Source: Desulfovibrio psychrotolerans
GTDB lineage: Bacteria > Desulfobacterota > Desulfovibrionia > Desulfovibrionales > Desulfovibrionaceae
NCBI RefSeq assembly: GCF_013340305.1
Contig: NZ_BLVP01000007.1
Span: forward strand, 1 to 64,000
DNA length: 64,000 nt
Reading direction: 5' to 3'
Positions within the stretch are counted from its first letter, which is position 1; each line of letters begins with the position of its first letter. The translations under genes and the position numbers were made by a program. The notes below the pieces were generated by a model. That model was not told the origin of the DNA and did no database searches. It saw nothing but the letters and a program-made list of their open reading frames with translations. Below, one piece after another: positions 1 through 9,887 of the stretch.

Positions 1-1
1 C

Positions 2-403
2 CCCGTTCAGGGCAAAAACCTTCCCGCCGAAGCGAGAGGCAGCTTCTACCCGGCTTCGTGGCATCCGTCAAGCAGTTTTCGCAAACTTTCTTTCCGGTGT
101 CCCTTCCGCCGTGCCAGCCCGATCAATGATCGTTTGCCAACTATATTAAGGGGATGCAAAACCCGTCGTGTCAATGAGCAGTCCCTTCCGAAGCAGGGAA
201 GCGGGTTCTACGCAAATCCCACCCACCCGTCAACTGGTTTTTTGCGCGATTCTTTGCGCGATGAGCACATTGGTGGATTCTTTTTTTACACCACCCAGCA
301 ACATGCTGACTTATTTAGATTAACCACGCCACAACCTCAGCGTTCTCTCCGAACGACATTGCCACCGGGCAGCGGCATGATATACAGACCCACCACAAGA
401 TAA
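2..403 (+). other. Open frame running in from the left edge, with a diverged internal repeat
   Basis: One frame is open from the window edge to a stop at 403. It contains two related segments in that same frame, at about 20-110 and 175-260. Both read roughly LP..(G)SFY....HPS..F followed by an Arg/Leu-rich stretch, and both share the DNA pattern CTTCCG(CC)GAAGC then TTCTAC then CCGTCAA. No ATG start with a ribosome-binding site is visible, and the only start inside the window is a TTG near 134. It may be the tail of a repeat-bearing protein that starts outside the window, or a decayed duplication. I do not recognise it. The stretch from 404 to 532 holds no gene; a short direct repeat of CAAACATCCGG lies around 450-475. 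Confidence 0.2.
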
Positions 404-532
404 AAGACAAGCTGCCCAAGCACCTTACTGGCACCTGACGGGCGTTCGCCAAACATCCGGCAAACATCCGGCAAACTCCATACAACAGCTCTATGTTGAA
501 TGGGCATGGGCACAACGCAAAGGGGTTTTTTC

Positions 533-1177
533 ATGACCATGAGCAAACAGGAATTGCAGGACATAGCAAGGCAGGTTCAGGAGGGGCGCTACGTAACCAA
601 GGGTACGCTGTACACTGCCGTTATCATTGCGCTGGCGCTGGGCCTTTATATGGGTAACCTGCTTACCAGCGTCTACGCCCCCACGCCGGTATCATCAACA
701 TCCGCACCGCAGCCCGGCCAACCGATACAGCCGGCGCAGACGCAGGAAGTGGACCCCGGCCTTGCCGCCGCCATTCTCAAATACGAGAAGATGACGCGCG
801 AAGCACCGGACAACGCCGATGCCTGGGCCATGCTCGGCCACGCCTACTTCGACACCAACCGCCCCAAGGCCGCCATCACAGCCTATACGAAGGCGCTTGA
901 GCTGGCCCCCGGCAACCCCGATGTCATGACCGACCTTGGAGTCATGTACCGTCGTGACGGCCAGCCCGAGCGCGCCGTGGAGCTGTTTAACGAGGTTATC
1001 CGCCAGAATCCCGCCCATGAGCAGTCGCGTTTCAACAAGGGAATCGTCCTGTACCACGACCTTGACCGCAAGGATGAAGCCATTGCCGCATGGGAAGACC
1101 TGCTGCGCATAAACCCCAAGGCAACCGCCCCCGGCGGGCAGCCACTCTCTGCCATGATACAGCAGCTTTCGCGCTAA
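533..1177 (+). CDS. Membrane-anchored TPR protein (NrfG/CcmI-like)
   Basis: This 214-residue protein has a short cytoplasmic N-terminus, one transmembrane helix (about residues 25-45) and a Pro/Thr/Gln-rich linker. Three to four tetratricopeptide repeats follow from about residue 80, with typical signatures such as AWAMLGHAYFD and AITAYTKALELAPGNPDVM. TPR proteins of this layout often act as scaffolds in cytochrome c maturation or envelope assembly; the specific role here is not known. I chose the ATG at 533 because AAGGGG lies 8 bases upstream, while the upstream in-frame start has no such site. A strong hairpin terminator follows, so it is probably transcribed alone. Confidence 0.75.
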   Translation: MTMSKQELQDIARQVQEGRYVTKGTLYTAVIIALALGLYMGNLLTSVYAPTPVSSTSAPQPGQPIQPAQTQEVDPGLAAAILKYEKMTREAPDNADAWAMLGHAYFDTNRPKAAITAYTKALELAPGNPDVMTDLGVMYRRDGQPERAVELFNEVIRQNPAHEQSRFNKGIVLYHDLDRKDEAIAAWEDLLRINPKATAPGGQPLSAMIQQLSR

Positions 1178-1283
1178 CAGCGGCAGGATGCTCCCGCAGG
1201 TGAAGGACCACTGTTCCGGGAAGCATTTGCCGCCGGGCATATCCTCCGCAGCCTCTGCCCGTGCCACTGCACGCCTTTGCGTG

Positions 1284-1323
1284 CCGCCCCCGGCCATGCA
1301 CTTATGGTCGGGGGCGGTGTTTT
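1284..1323 (+). terminator. Rho-independent terminator after the TPR gene
   Basis: A 13-bp stem, CCGCCCCCGGCCA paired with TGGTCGGGGGCGG with one G-T pair, closes an 8-base loop and is followed by TGTTTT. Confidence 0.8.
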
Positions 1324-1427
1324 ACCACCGGGGACGCACTGCGCCCGGCATATCGCCAGCATGGACAATTACGTGACAACCTTCTACAAACGACTATCTT
1401 CTCTCACGTAACCGAGACAGGAACCAC

Positions 1428-4400
1428 ATGACCGACCTTTACCCCTGCCGCAGGCTTGCCCTGATCCTCTTCCTGCTCCTGTTCCCATGGAATCAGCAGG
1501 CGCAGGCAACCGTTGCCAGCCAGCCGGTAGCCCTGTCTACCGTTCAGGATTCGTTGCGCCTCATTCCGCATCTGGATGCCCTCTCAGACCCCAAGGGGCT
1601 GTTCACTCCTGAGCAGGTAACTTCCGCAGCCTTCATCCGCAGTTTCGCCCCGCTCGCCCTGCGCGATGTAAACGCCAACTCCGGTGCCACATGGCTTCGC
1701 GTAAGGCTGGAGGCGGACAAAGGCGGAAGACTGGCGCAGGAAGGCCTGTACCCTGTCATGGATATGGGCGGCGCGCAGCCCGGCCCAGTAACGCTCTTTG
1801 TTCCTCAATACGATGACGACGCAGCCGCATGGCCCACGGGCTGGAAGGAGTTCTCCTCAGACGGTTCAAAACTGCTGCCGCTTCCCGCTCCGCAGTCCGG
1901 CTCTATAGTTTGCTACATTCGCATACCCGGCCCGCCCACACCGTGGTTCCACCCCACCCTGCACATGCGCAAGGCAGCCGAACCTGTACGGGAAGAACCG
2001 TTTATGCGAACCACCGTGGTGCAGGGCGTCATGGCGGGACTCATTCTGCTCAATTTTCTTCTCATGGCCATGGGCCGGGGCGAAAGCCGCTTCTGGCTGG
2101 CCCTGTACGGCGCGCTCGGGCTTATCCATTCCATAGCGGGCCCCGCTCCCGCCCCCGCCGGAGGCCTGCCCTTTTCCGCCGCGTGGTCCATCCTTACCCC
2201 CGGTCTTGCGCTTGTTCTGCTCCCCCACGTGGGAAGGCACATACTCGGCACATGGAAAAACAGCCCCGGCAATGACGAAATCTTCCGTGCCCTCTCCCTG
2301 CTGGGGGCGCTGCTTGTGGTTCTTCCGCTCATTCCCGGATGCGGCAGCCTTGTGCGCCTGCTCCCCCTGTGGCCGCTTCTCGCTCTCCTCGCGGCTTTTC
2401 CCGCTATTTCATGCAGCCTGCAACCCGTTCCGGGAGCCAAGCGATTCCTCCTTGCCTGCCTCATTACTGCATCGGGAGCCGTGCTTTCGCTGCTGCCCGC
2501 AGATTCACCGGATCAGGCGCGTCTGGCGTCGCTGCTGCCCCTGTGCGGAGTCGCTGCCGGACTGCTCCTGCTCACGCCGCTGGTGGGCATTCCCCGGGTA
2601 AGGGAGTCGGGCAAGCCCCTCCCCCTCTTTGCTGCACCTGCATTTTCAGAGCTTGACGATCTGCCGCCTGTGTTGCAGGGCATTCCCGCCACAGCCGCCA
2701 CCCCCCAATCCGCGCCTGCTTCGGCTGCAGCGGCAAAAGCTCCTGCCCTCCTTGGCCAGAGCACTCCTAAGCAGGCTATGCCCGCCGCTGTTGTTCCCAA
2801 CGTTCTGACAACTCCGACCAAGCCGAGTAAGCACGTGCCCCCCTCCAACTCAAACGGCTCAAGCGTCACGACCGATACAACCGTTCCCGCCGCCCGGCCC
2901 ATGCGTGCAGCGCAGAACGCGCACACCGCGCAGCCTTCTGCCCCCGCTGCGTCACCCGGCCGGGAGCAGTTGCGGCAGGAGGCCATTCGGGAACTGCTTG
3001 CCCGTGTAAGCCACGACCTGCGCACCCCGCTGAACACCATCCTGCATGTTGCAGAAAACCTCACCCTCTCCGCACTGAACCACACCGGGCATGAACAGCT
3101 CCGTACGTTGCAGGCGGCAGCGGGCAATCTTTCCACGCTGGTCAACGACCTGCTGGACCTGAACCGTGCGGACAAAGGCCGCCTGCGGCTGCGCCACAAG
3201 CCTTTTGACCTGCAACGTCTGCTCATAGAAACCCATGACATCATCCTCCCGCAGGCAGAGCAGAAAGGGCTGAGTCTTATATGGTATATGGCCCCGCATC
3301 TGGGCATCCGCTACAGCGGCGATGCCGACCGGCTGATGCAGATTCTTCTGAACATCCTCGGCAACGCCATACGGTTTTCCGACAAAGGCACCGTCTCCAT
3401 CCGTGTTACGCGGGTGCCGGATAGCGCGAACCCCGGGCATCTGCTGTTCCGCATACGGGACAACGGCATCAGTATTCCCCTGCAGAACCAGTACGACGTG
3501 CTCGGGGAATTCTGCCTCGATCCCGGCACGGGAACGGGGCGCTATGGTGCCACCGGACTGGGCCTGCCCATTGCCCGCGACCTTATCGGGCTCATGGGGG
3601 GCTGCATCTGTCTGGACTCCCGCCCCAATCAGGGCACGGAAGTATCCTTCTCTGTCCGGCTTTCGCCGCTGCCCGGCGACATGGTCGCCCCTGCCCCCGG
3701 CAGGCTTATGTCCGCTGTGAATGAAGAGGACGAAGCGCATCCCTTTGCCAAGCCTCCGAAACAGTTTGAAAATCATCTCCTCGTTGCGGACGATGTAGCC
3801 AGCAACCGCCAGCTTGTCCGCTTCTTTCTGGAAGGACTGCCGCTGGTCATGATAGAGGCGCGAACCGGTGAAGAGGCCGCAGCCCTGTATACCGCGCACC
3901 CCTGCGGCGTCGTTATGGTCGATGCCGACATGCCCGGCATGGGCGGCCCCCGCACGGTAAAGGCCATACGCGAATTCGAATCACGCAACGGACTCGACGC
4001 CGTGCCCATTCTGGCACTCACCTCCCGTCCGGAAGAGAGCGGCTCCATGCATGAGGCGGGCTGCACCGCCACGCTTCCCAAGCCCATTTCGCGCACACGG
4101 CTGCTGGAAATGCTCACGCGTCTTGTTCCGCCGCACATCCTGCGCCGCACGGCACAAGCTTCTGCAGCGCACGACGCGGAGACGGAGACGGAGACCGGAA
4201 ACGCCGCCCCGCAATCCGCAGAACATCACATCCAGCCCTCTCCTTCCCATGCCACGCAGCCGGAACGCACCCGCTCCGGAAGCGCATACGCCCCCGGCCA
4301 CCCGCACACCCCCGGCCCGGTGCATCCTCATACGCACGACAGCAGTGCACGCGGCGTTGCCCATACGGCCGGGCAGCAGATGCCGTATTCCGCCTTTGGT

Positions 4401-4958
4401 GGCAACGGAGCGTCAGAAACGCCCGTGTCATCGGAAACATCGGGAACATCGGAAACACAGGAAGCCGCAGCGGCCCGATTCAACCCGCCTTCTTATGCGC
4501 CCCCCCTCCTGCTCAACACTTCTGCCTCGCCAGAACAGCAAGGCGCACCAATGATACAGGCGTCTGAAGCAGCCATCCCCCCTGCCGCTTCTGCTCCCGC
4601 GCCCACTCCAGAAGGCACATCCCCCGCAGCTCTGGTGCCCAATCTGGATACCAGCCTCATTCCGCTGATACCGGGCCTGCTGGAGAGCATCGCCTCGGCC
4701 CTGAACGATGCGCACAGACACGCCTCTGCCGCCAACACATTCGGCGTGCAGGAGGCCACGGGCAGAATAGGCGGTTCAGCCGCCAGTTTCGGCCTGCGTG
4801 CCCTTGAACGCATGGCCCGCTGCGTAGAACGTGCCGCAACAGCGGACGATCTGGAAGCGGTTACCACTCTGCTGCCCGATCTGGAAAACATGGTCAGCCG
4901 GAACAGCCGGGCACTGGCAGACATCCACCGCATGCACCAGACTATGACGAAGCACTGA
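1428..4958 (+). CDS. 7TM-DISM hybrid sensor histidine kinase with receiver and degenerate Hpt domain
   Basis: A 1176-residue membrane sensor kinase. A signal peptide (about 1-27) precedes a periplasmic domain of the DISM type (about 35-180), then a seven-helix membrane block (about 195-390) and a long Ala/Pro-rich linker. The kinase core has a dimerisation helix with phospho-acceptor His529 in RVSHDLRTPLN. A HATPase domain follows, with IRDNGISIP and a Gly-rich GATGLGLPIARD lid. A receiver domain has Asp832 in VMVDADMPGM and a conserved Lys in LPKPIS. A second low-complexity linker leads to a C-terminal helical domain resembling Hpt. There the usual H-x-L-K-G-S-A motif reads G-R-I-G-G-S-A, so the phospho-accepting His and the Lys are absent. 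The start is ATG with AGGAAC upstream. The signal it senses is unknown. Confidence 0.85.
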   Translation: MTDLYPCRRLALILFLLLFPWNQQAQATVASQPVALSTVQDSLRLIPHLDALSDPKGLFTPEQVTSAAFIRSFAPLALRDVNANSGATWLRVRLEADKGGRLAQEGLYPVMDMGGAQPGPVTLFVPQYDDDAAAWPTGWKEFSSDGSKLLPLPAPQSGSIVCYIRIPGPPTPWFHPTLHMRKAAEPVREEPFMRTTVVQGVMAGLILLNFLLMAMGRGESRFWLALYGALGLIHSIAGPAPAPAGGLPFSAAWSILTPGLALVLLPHVGRHILGTWKNSPGNDEIFRALSLLGALLVVLPLIPGCGSLVRLLPLWPLLALLAAFPAISCSLQPVPGAKRFLLACLITASGAVLSLLPADSPDQARLASLLPLCGVAAGLLLLTPLVGIPRVRESGKPLPLFAAPAFSELDDLPPVLQGIPATAATPQSAPASAAAAKAPALLGQSTPKQAMPAAVVPNVLTTPTKPSKHVPPSNSNGSSVTTDTTVPAARPMRAAQNAHTAQPSAPAASPGREQLRQEAIRELLARVSHDLRTPLNTILHVAENLTLSALNHTGHEQLRTLQAAAGNLSTLVNDLLDLNRADKGRLRLRHKPFDLQRLLIETHDIILPQAEQKGLSLIWYMAPHLGIRYSGDADRLMQILLNILGNAIRFSDKGTVSIRVTRVPDSANPGHLLFRIRDNGISIPLQNQYDVLGEFCLDPGTGTGRYGATGLGLPIARDLIGLMGGCICLDSRPNQGTEVSFSVRLSPLPGDMVAPAPGRLMSAVNEEDEAHPFAKPPKQFENHLLVADDVASNRQLVRFFLEGLPLVMIEARTGEEAAALYTAHPCGVVMVDADMPGMGGPRTVKAIREFESRNGLDAVPILALTSRPEESGSMHEAGCTATLPKPISRTRLLEMLTRLVPPHILRRTAQASAAHDAETETETGNAAPQSAEHHIQPSPSHATQPERTRSGSAYAPGHPHTPGPVHPHTHDSSARGVAHTAGQQMPYSAFGGNGASETPVSSETSGTSETQEAAAARFNPPSYAPPLLLNTSASPEQQGAPMIQASEAAIPPAASAPAPTPEGTSPAALVPNLDTSLIPLIPGLLESIASALNDAHRHASAANTFGVQEATGRIGGSAASFGLRALERMARCVERAATADDLEAVTTLLPDLENMVSRNSRALADIHRMHQTMTKH

Positions 4959-4962
4959 TGCC

Positions 4963-5009
4963 GCGCGCCCGTACCGAAACCCCACAGGGCGCGCCTGGAG
5001 CCGATTTTT
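4963..5009 (+). terminator. Possible terminator after the hybrid kinase
   Basis: GCGCGCCC (4963-4970) pairs with GGGCGCGC (4987-4994), and a T-run follows about 12 bases later. The offset T-run makes this only moderately likely. The rest of the gap to 5282 holds the upstream region of the TetR gene; I see no convincing promoter. Confidence 0.4.
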
Positions 5010-5282
5010 CCGCATGCGTTGACAACAGCAAAAGATGAAGGTATCCCTCACTGCGTGAGTGAACACTTAGAAATAATGGATTACCGCTGCTCGATATAAC
5101 ACTCGCAATCCGACACAGTGATTCAATCATACCACCCTGTTGCAACGGTATTTTTCAGCCTCTTCCGGCACTGCGGCACAGCCTGCGGAGTTTTGGCAGC
5201 GCGCAATACATGCTCGTTCAGGCTCGCGGCAGCCACACTAACCACCGGGCGCAACAGGACAAGCCATAAAAAGGGATAGCAT

Positions 5283-5864
5283 ATGAAACGCGATGTGATT
5301 CTCGACACCGCCGCCCGCCTGTTTGCGGAGCGGGGTTTCAACAACACCCCCACCAGCCTGCTGGCAAAAGAGGCCGGAGTTGCAGAAGGCACCATATTCC
5401 GCCACTTCCGCACCAAGGACGATATTTTTCTCACGCTCATCAACAACGTGAAGAACCAGCTTATCAGCGATATCGAAAAGTATCTTGAAGTACGCGGACC
5501 GGAAAACGCGCTGGAAAAGCTGGAATCCGTCATCAAGTCCTTCTATGTGTTCGTCAAAAAGAACAACATGGAGTTCTGCCTTATCTTCCGCGATGCCCCT
5601 ACGCGGTACGGGCAACGCAATGATGATGTTTTTCTGAACATCAAAGAGATATACACGTACGTCACAAACTATATGAAAGACGCCATAGACGAGGGGAAAG
5701 CGGAAGGCACCATACGGGCCGATATCACCTCGCAGGAATTCGCCGACATGCTCATGAGCACCATGGTCGGTCTTGTCCGCGCTATGCACTTCGGATTCAT
5801 CGAATCCTCTGATGACATTTTGAAAACTGTCATCGAAAGCTTCTCAAAACTGCTCACCAAGTAA
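5283..5864 (+). CDS. TetR/AcrR-family transcriptional regulator
   Basis: This 193-residue protein has an N-terminal TetR DNA-binding domain (about residues 1-50). The helix-turn-helix reads SLLAKEAGVAEGTIFRHFRT, followed by the family's usual KDDIFL. The remainder is an all-helical ligand-binding and dimerisation domain. Such proteins repress efflux, lipid or stress genes and are released by small hydrophobic ligands. The ligand and targets cannot be read here. It sits alone between a hybrid kinase and a chemoreceptor, with a strong terminator directly after it, so its targets may be itself or distant genes. Confidence 0.9.
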   Translation: MKRDVILDTAARLFAERGFNNTPTSLLAKEAGVAEGTIFRHFRTKDDIFLTLINNVKNQLISDIEKYLEVRGPENALEKLESVIKSFYVFVKKNNMEFCLIFRDAPTRYGQRNDDVFLNIKEIYTYVTNYMKDAIDEGKAEGTIRADITSQEFADMLMSTMVGLVRAMHFGFIESSDDILKTVIESFSKLLTK

Positions 5865-5886
5865 TCCGCCGTATGCCGCAACACAG

Positions 5887-5915
5887 GGCCGTGCTTCACG
5901 CACGGCCTTTTTTTT
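5887..5915 (+). terminator. Strong rho-independent terminator after tetR-like gene
   Basis: A perfect stem GGCCGTGC / GCACGGCC with a 5-base loop is followed by eight T residues. Confidence 0.92.
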
Positions 5916-6034
5916 GTGCTCTGCTTTATCATACCGTAACGCCGTTATTATCATTTCAATATCTCGATAATTGAAGTACATGCATCTTTGAAGAACGCAA
6001 CGATCCCGCATCTTGTATACTCTGGAGAAAGTGC

Positions 6035-8080
6035 ATGAACTGGAAGGATATTACCCTGAAGGGCAAGTTCGCCGTTGGCTTCGGCAGCGTGCTCATTCTG
6101 CTCCTCGGCCTTGCCGCATGGTCTGTAACGGGCATAGGCACCATTGTGGGCAACGCCAAGGAAGTTATCTCCGGCAACAAATTGCGCGGCGATGCCGTGC
6201 AACGGACTGTCGACCATCTGAAATGGGCTGAGCAGGTACAGCTGCTGCTTTCTGACGATACAGTACATACTCTTACCGTGCAGACCGATCACACACTCTG
6301 CGGTTTCGGCAAGTGGTACTACGGCGAAGAACGCAAAGAGGCCGAACGGCTGGTTCCCCAGCTGATACCCGTCTTGCAGAAAATAGATGAGCCGCACGCC
6401 CGGCTGCACAAATCCGCCGTTACCATCAAGGAACTCTACCGCCCTGCGGATAATGCCCTGCTCAGCTTCATGTACGTTAAAAAACTTGACCATCTGGAGT
6501 GGATGAACAACGTCCTTGCCACCATTACAGATACGCAGGCAACCCAGTTGGGCGTACAGCTGGACCACACCCAGTGTTCACTGGGCCGCTGGATGTATTC
6601 TTCGGAAACACAGGAGCGCGCCCAAAAAGACCAGACCCTCGCCTCGCTGCTCACTGCCGTGCACGACCCGCATAAGCAGTTACACCAGAGCGGTTCACAA
6701 CTGAACGACATGCTCCGCGCCGGAAGAAGGGATGAGGCAGTTCAACTGTACCATGCGGACACGCGCCAGTATGCGGCTGCCACCCTTGCCGCGCTGGATA
6801 CCCTCATCCACGAATACGAAGCCCGCAACGAGGGCCTGAACAAGGCCAAAAGCGTGTTCGTGAACGAAACCACCCCCGCCCTGAACATGGTGCAGGCAAG
6901 CCTTGCCGAACTGGTAGACGTGGCCGCAAAACATGTCATGACGGATGAGACCATGCTCCACGCCGCCTCAGATACCCGCATGGTCGTGTTCGCCGCCAGC
7001 GGCGTGGCTCTTGTCATCGGCACCTTTCTGGCCTTCGTCATCGCGCGCGGCATCATCGGCCCCCTGCGCAAGGGTGTGGACTTTGCCGAACTCGTAGCCA
7101 CCGGCGACCTCACCGCCCGGCTGGATGTGGAACAAAAGGACGAGGTAGGCACCCTTGCAAACTCCCTGCGCAGCATGGTCGTCAAGCTCAAGGAGGTGGC
7201 AGCGTCCATTGAGAGCGGCGCTTCCAATGTGGCTGCGGGCAGTGAGGAGCTTTCCGCCACAGCCCAGACCCTGTCGCAGGGTGCCACGGAGCAGGCGGCA
7301 GCCATAGAAGAAATCTCCGCCTCCATGGAAGAGATGACAGCAAACATTTCCCAGAACGCCCAGAATGCCACGGAAACGGAACGTATCTCCCGCGCTGCTG
7401 CGCAAAGTGCGGCTCAGGGCGGGCAGGCCGTGAGCCAGACCGTTGCCGCCATGAGGCATATTGCGGACAAGATCTCCATTGTGGAAGAAATTGCCCGCCA
7501 GACCAACCTGCTGGCCCTTAACGCCGCCATAGAGGCCGCCCGGGCCGGCGACCACGGCAAGGGATTCGCCGTTGTCGCGGCAGAGGTGCGCAAGCTGGCG
7601 GAACGCTCCGGCAACGCGGCGGCAGAGATAAGCGAACTGTCCACAAACAGTGTCAGCGTGGCGGAAAACGCAGGGTCCATGCTTGCCGCGCTGGTGCCTG
7701 AAATACAGCGCACCGCAGAACTGGTTCAGGAGATAGCCGCAGGCACTTCCGAGCAGTCCAACGGGGCACAGCAGGTGACCAAGGCTATCATCCAGCTGGA
7801 TCAGATTATTCAGCAGAATGCCTCCGCCTCGGAGGAAATGGCTTCCACGTCAGAAGAACTTTCGGCACAGGCCATTCAACTGCAGCAGACCATCGGCTTC
7901 TTCAAGGTGGACACAGTACCGGGCCGGAGCACCCCGCAGGGCCCACGCAAAGCCGCCGCCCGCGTGAATACGGGATCTGCCCGCAAGGCACTTCCCGACA
8001 AGACGCAGGCTTCGCGCGGCAAGGCCGATTCGCTGCGGTTGGACATGAGCGACGACGACAGCGAGTTTGAACGCTTCTAG
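6035..8080 (+). CDS. Methyl-accepting chemotaxis protein with tandem periplasmic CZB domains
   Basis: This 681-residue chemoreceptor has a first membrane helix at about 12-34, a periplasmic region, a second helix at about 318-338, a HAMP domain and a C-terminal signalling coiled coil. The coiled coil carries the conserved hairpin tip [20 protein letters not shown]. The periplasmic part holds two complete chemoreceptor zinc-binding (CZB) motifs, Hxx[W]-x24-Cx[F/L]GxW-x26-HxxxH. The first uses H61, W64, C89, H121 and H125; the second uses H153, W156, C181, H213 and H217. CZB domains bind zinc and respond to metal or oxidants, so this is probably a zinc or redox receptor. GGAG lies 7 bases before the ATG. 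The C-terminus ends in a short acidic tail without an obvious CheR pentapeptide. Confidence 0.93.
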   Translation: MNWKDITLKGKFAVGFGSVLILLLGLAAWSVTGIGTIVGNAKEVISGNKLRGDAVQRTVDHLKWAEQVQLLLSDDTVHTLTVQTDHTLCGFGKWYYGEERKEAERLVPQLIPVLQKIDEPHARLHKSAVTIKELYRPADNALLSFMYVKKLDHLEWMNNVLATITDTQATQLGVQLDHTQCSLGRWMYSSETQERAQKDQTLASLLTAVHDPHKQLHQSGSQLNDMLRAGRRDEAVQLYHADTRQYAAATLAALDTLIHEYEARNEGLNKAKSVFVNETTPALNMVQASLAELVDVAAKHVMTDETMLHAASDTRMVVFAASGVALVIGTFLAFVIARGIIGPLRKGVDFAELVATGDLTARLDVEQKDEVGTLANSLRSMVVKLKEVAASIESGASNVAAGSEELSATAQTLSQGATEQAAAIEEISASMEEMTANISQNAQNATETERISRAAAQSAAQGGQAVSQTVAAMRHIADKISIVEEIARQTNLLALNAAIEAARAGDHGKGFAVVAAEVRKLAERSGNAAAEISELSTNSVSVAENAGSMLAALVPEIQRTAELVQEIAAGTSEQSNGAQQVTKAIIQLDQIIQQNASASEEMASTSEELSAQAIQLQQTIGFFKVDTVPGRSTPQGPRKAAARVNTGSARKALPDKTQASRGKADSLRLDMSDDDSEFERF

Positions 8081-8095
8081 CCATCTGAAAGCACA

Positions 8096-8135
8096 CAGGC
8101 CCGGAACGGAATACCCGCTCCGGGCCTGTTCTCAT
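8096..8135. terminator. Terminator between chemoreceptor and phage module A
   Basis: CAGGCCCGGA pairs with TCCGGGCCTG around a 13-base loop, followed by a weak T-run (TTCTCATTT). It lies between two convergent genes and probably serves both, closing phage module A from the other side. Confidence 0.7.
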
Positions 8136-8154
8136 TTGCAGGCAGGTAGATCCG

Positions 8155-8910
8155 TTACTCTCCCGGCTGAACACCGGCAGGCGTTCCCCCTGTCCCCCCG
8201 ACCACAAAGGCAGAGGCATCCGGCGTAACGCCTGAAGGCGCATGGGCAGAGTGTTCCGGCCCGTACGCCGCCACAAGGTCATCCACCACATTGCCCTCGC
8301 GCCCCTGCCGCAGCAACGCAGCCGGGTCTTCTCCTTTGCGGCGTGCCGCCGCCACAACGCCCAGCAGGGTACGCACGGCCTCGTCAGCCTTTGCCGCCCA
8401 CCGGTTGCGGGTATCATCACCGCGTATACGCCCTTCCCCGTCTGCGCCCGCAGGGGAATACCCCTCGCCCGTTGCACCTTCTTCTGCGCTGCCCACCGCA
8501 CTGCCTGCCATTCTGTCTGCCGCACCGTCCGCCGCACCGCCTTCCGCATCGCGCAAAAAACCTTGATACTGTGCTTCGCGCAGCTCCCGTATCTCTGCAT
8601 GCGCCTCATCCCGCGCGCGCATCCGCAACCGCTCGGCATGAAACGCCATGCTGCCGCCCACCTGTCCCACAAGGGCGGCCTGCTCCAGCGGGTCTCTGGA
8701 ATGTTCCAGCACGGCACGCGGCACATTGCCAAAGGCAGCCGCTGCGTCCTGCATCCTGCCGGGCTTGGATTCGTCCACAATGCTCCGCAGCCGCCCTTCA
8801 GCCTGCACGGCAAGCCGCAGCACGCCCGCCGCCCGCTCCGCATCGGAAACATCCCGGCGTCCGGCTCCGGCCGGTCCATGGAGACCCCCCGGTCCCGCGT
8901 CCAGTATCAT
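8155..8910 (-). CDS. Hypothetical protein of phage module A
   Basis: This 251-residue protein has no recognised family. It is rich in Ala, Gly, Arg and Glu, with helical stretches around RLRMRARDEAHAEIRELREA and a Gly-rich centre. I take the ATG at 8910 because it overlaps the stop of the scaffold-like gene as ATGA, the same coupling seen at the two junctions upstream. The longer GTG start at 8955 lacks a well-placed ribosome-binding site. In podovirus-type operons the slot after the scaffold usually holds the major capsid gene, but this sequence does not look like one. It could be an accessory or internal virion protein. The function is unknown. Confidence 0.6.
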   Translation of the reverse strand: MILDAGPGGLHGPAGAGRRDVSDAERAAGVLRLAVQAEGRLRSIVDESKPGRMQDAAAAFGNVPRAVLEHSRDPLEQAALVGQVGGSMAFHAERLRMRARDEAHAEIRELREAQYQGFLRDAEGGAADGAADRMAGSAVGSAEEGATGEGYSPAGADGEGRIRGDDTRNRWAAKADEAVRTLLGVVAAARRKGEDPAALLRQGREGNVVDDLVAAYGPEHSAHAPSGVTPDASAFVVGGTGGTPAGVQPGE

Positions 8911-9887
8911 GCCGCCTGCCCGCGTTGCACGCCCACCGCGAAAAGACGTGTCCACATCGCCCTGCCCGCCTCCCGCAACACCTTCCCGCTGCGGGGGAAT
9001 GGATATGCGTTTCTGAAGACCTCGGTCCTCAGAAACTCCTCCGTGCTCATGGGCGCGGTCGCTGCCGCATACGCTCCGGGCTGTGCGGAAAAGGCATCCT
9101 CGCTGATGGATTCGCCGATCACGGCCATCATCTCCGCGAACACCCCGTTATTCCCCAACCCCGCCGCAAGCAGCGGACGCAGCCTGCCCCCCATCTGCCT
9201 GTCCAGCACATGCGTGGCATAGTTGGCCTGCGCCAGGCGTTCCTCAAACCGCCCCGCCCATGCTCCTTCGCGCAGCGAGCGCAACGAACTTTCCCGTTCC
9301 TCGCCCATGCGGCGGGCCTGTTCGGCAAGGTAGAAGTCCGCCGCCTCCTGCGCCTGCCGCGCGTTCAGCCCGCAGTCCACGCAGAACTGGCGGTAGCTGT
9401 TCAGCATGGACTCATCCACCGGCATCCCTTCGGGAAAGACGATGGAAACCGCTTCAGGATCAGCCAGCGGGGCCTCCTGCTGCGTGCCGTTTTCCGCCCC
9501 TCCGGTTCCCTGACCGGGCGTCCCGCCAGCGGCCGCGACAGCCTGCGTGGCACCCTGTTCGCGCCCCTGTTCGCTCCCCTGTTCGCTTCCCTGTTCGCTC
9601 CCCTGCCCAACGCTCCCTCCGCCGCTCTCCCCGCTGCCCGATACGGCACCCGACCCGGCTCCCGACCCGGCTCCCGACCTGTCCGCAACGGTGCGCACGG
9701 CCAGTTGCCTGTCAGCCAGGTGCTGCATACCACCGGGCAACTCGCCGGAAACCAGCGGGGCTCCTGCACTGCCCGCATCTTTCGTCCCGCTTCCCGCAAC
9801 CCCGCCTGCCTGAGCAGGCACGCCGGGGGCGGAGCTTCCCTGAGCGGTGCCCTCCTGCCCGGCCATGCCGGAAAATGGATTCTTCAT
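8907..9887 (-). CDS. Phage scaffold / capsid-assembly-like protein (module A)
   Basis: This 326-residue protein has a disordered Gly/Ser/Ala/Gln-rich first half, including a 12-bp DNA repeat coding (S/R)EQG four times. The conserved C-terminal half includes QFCVDCGLNARQAQEAADFY, then a WAGRFEERLAQANYATHV segment and LLAAGLGNNGVFAEMMAVIG. This Asp/Glu- and Ala-rich helical pattern, ending in a 'GLGNxxxxxxxxxxIG' stretch, is typical of capsid-assembly (scaffold) proteins that follow the portal gene in T7- and BPP-1-like phages. It is coupled by ATGA overlaps to the Bbp19-like gene upstream and the unknown gene downstream. The family assignment is by pattern recall, not by a search. Confidence 0.65.
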   Translation of the reverse strand: MKNPFSGMAGQEGTAQGSSAPGVPAQAGGVAGSGTKDAGSAGAPLVSGELPGGMQHLADRQLAVRTVADRSGAGSGAGSGAVSGSGESGGGSVGQGSEQGSEQGSEQGREQGATQAVAAAGGTPGQGTGGAENGTQQEAPLADPEAVSIVFPEGMPVDESMLNSYRQFCVDCGLNARQAQEAADFYLAEQARRMGEERESSLRSLREGAWAGRFEERLAQANYATHVLDRQMGGRLRPLLAAGLGNNGVFAEMMAVIGESISEDAFSAQPGAYAAATAPMSTEEFLRTEVFRNAYPFPRSGKVLREAGRAMWTRLFAVGVQRGQAA

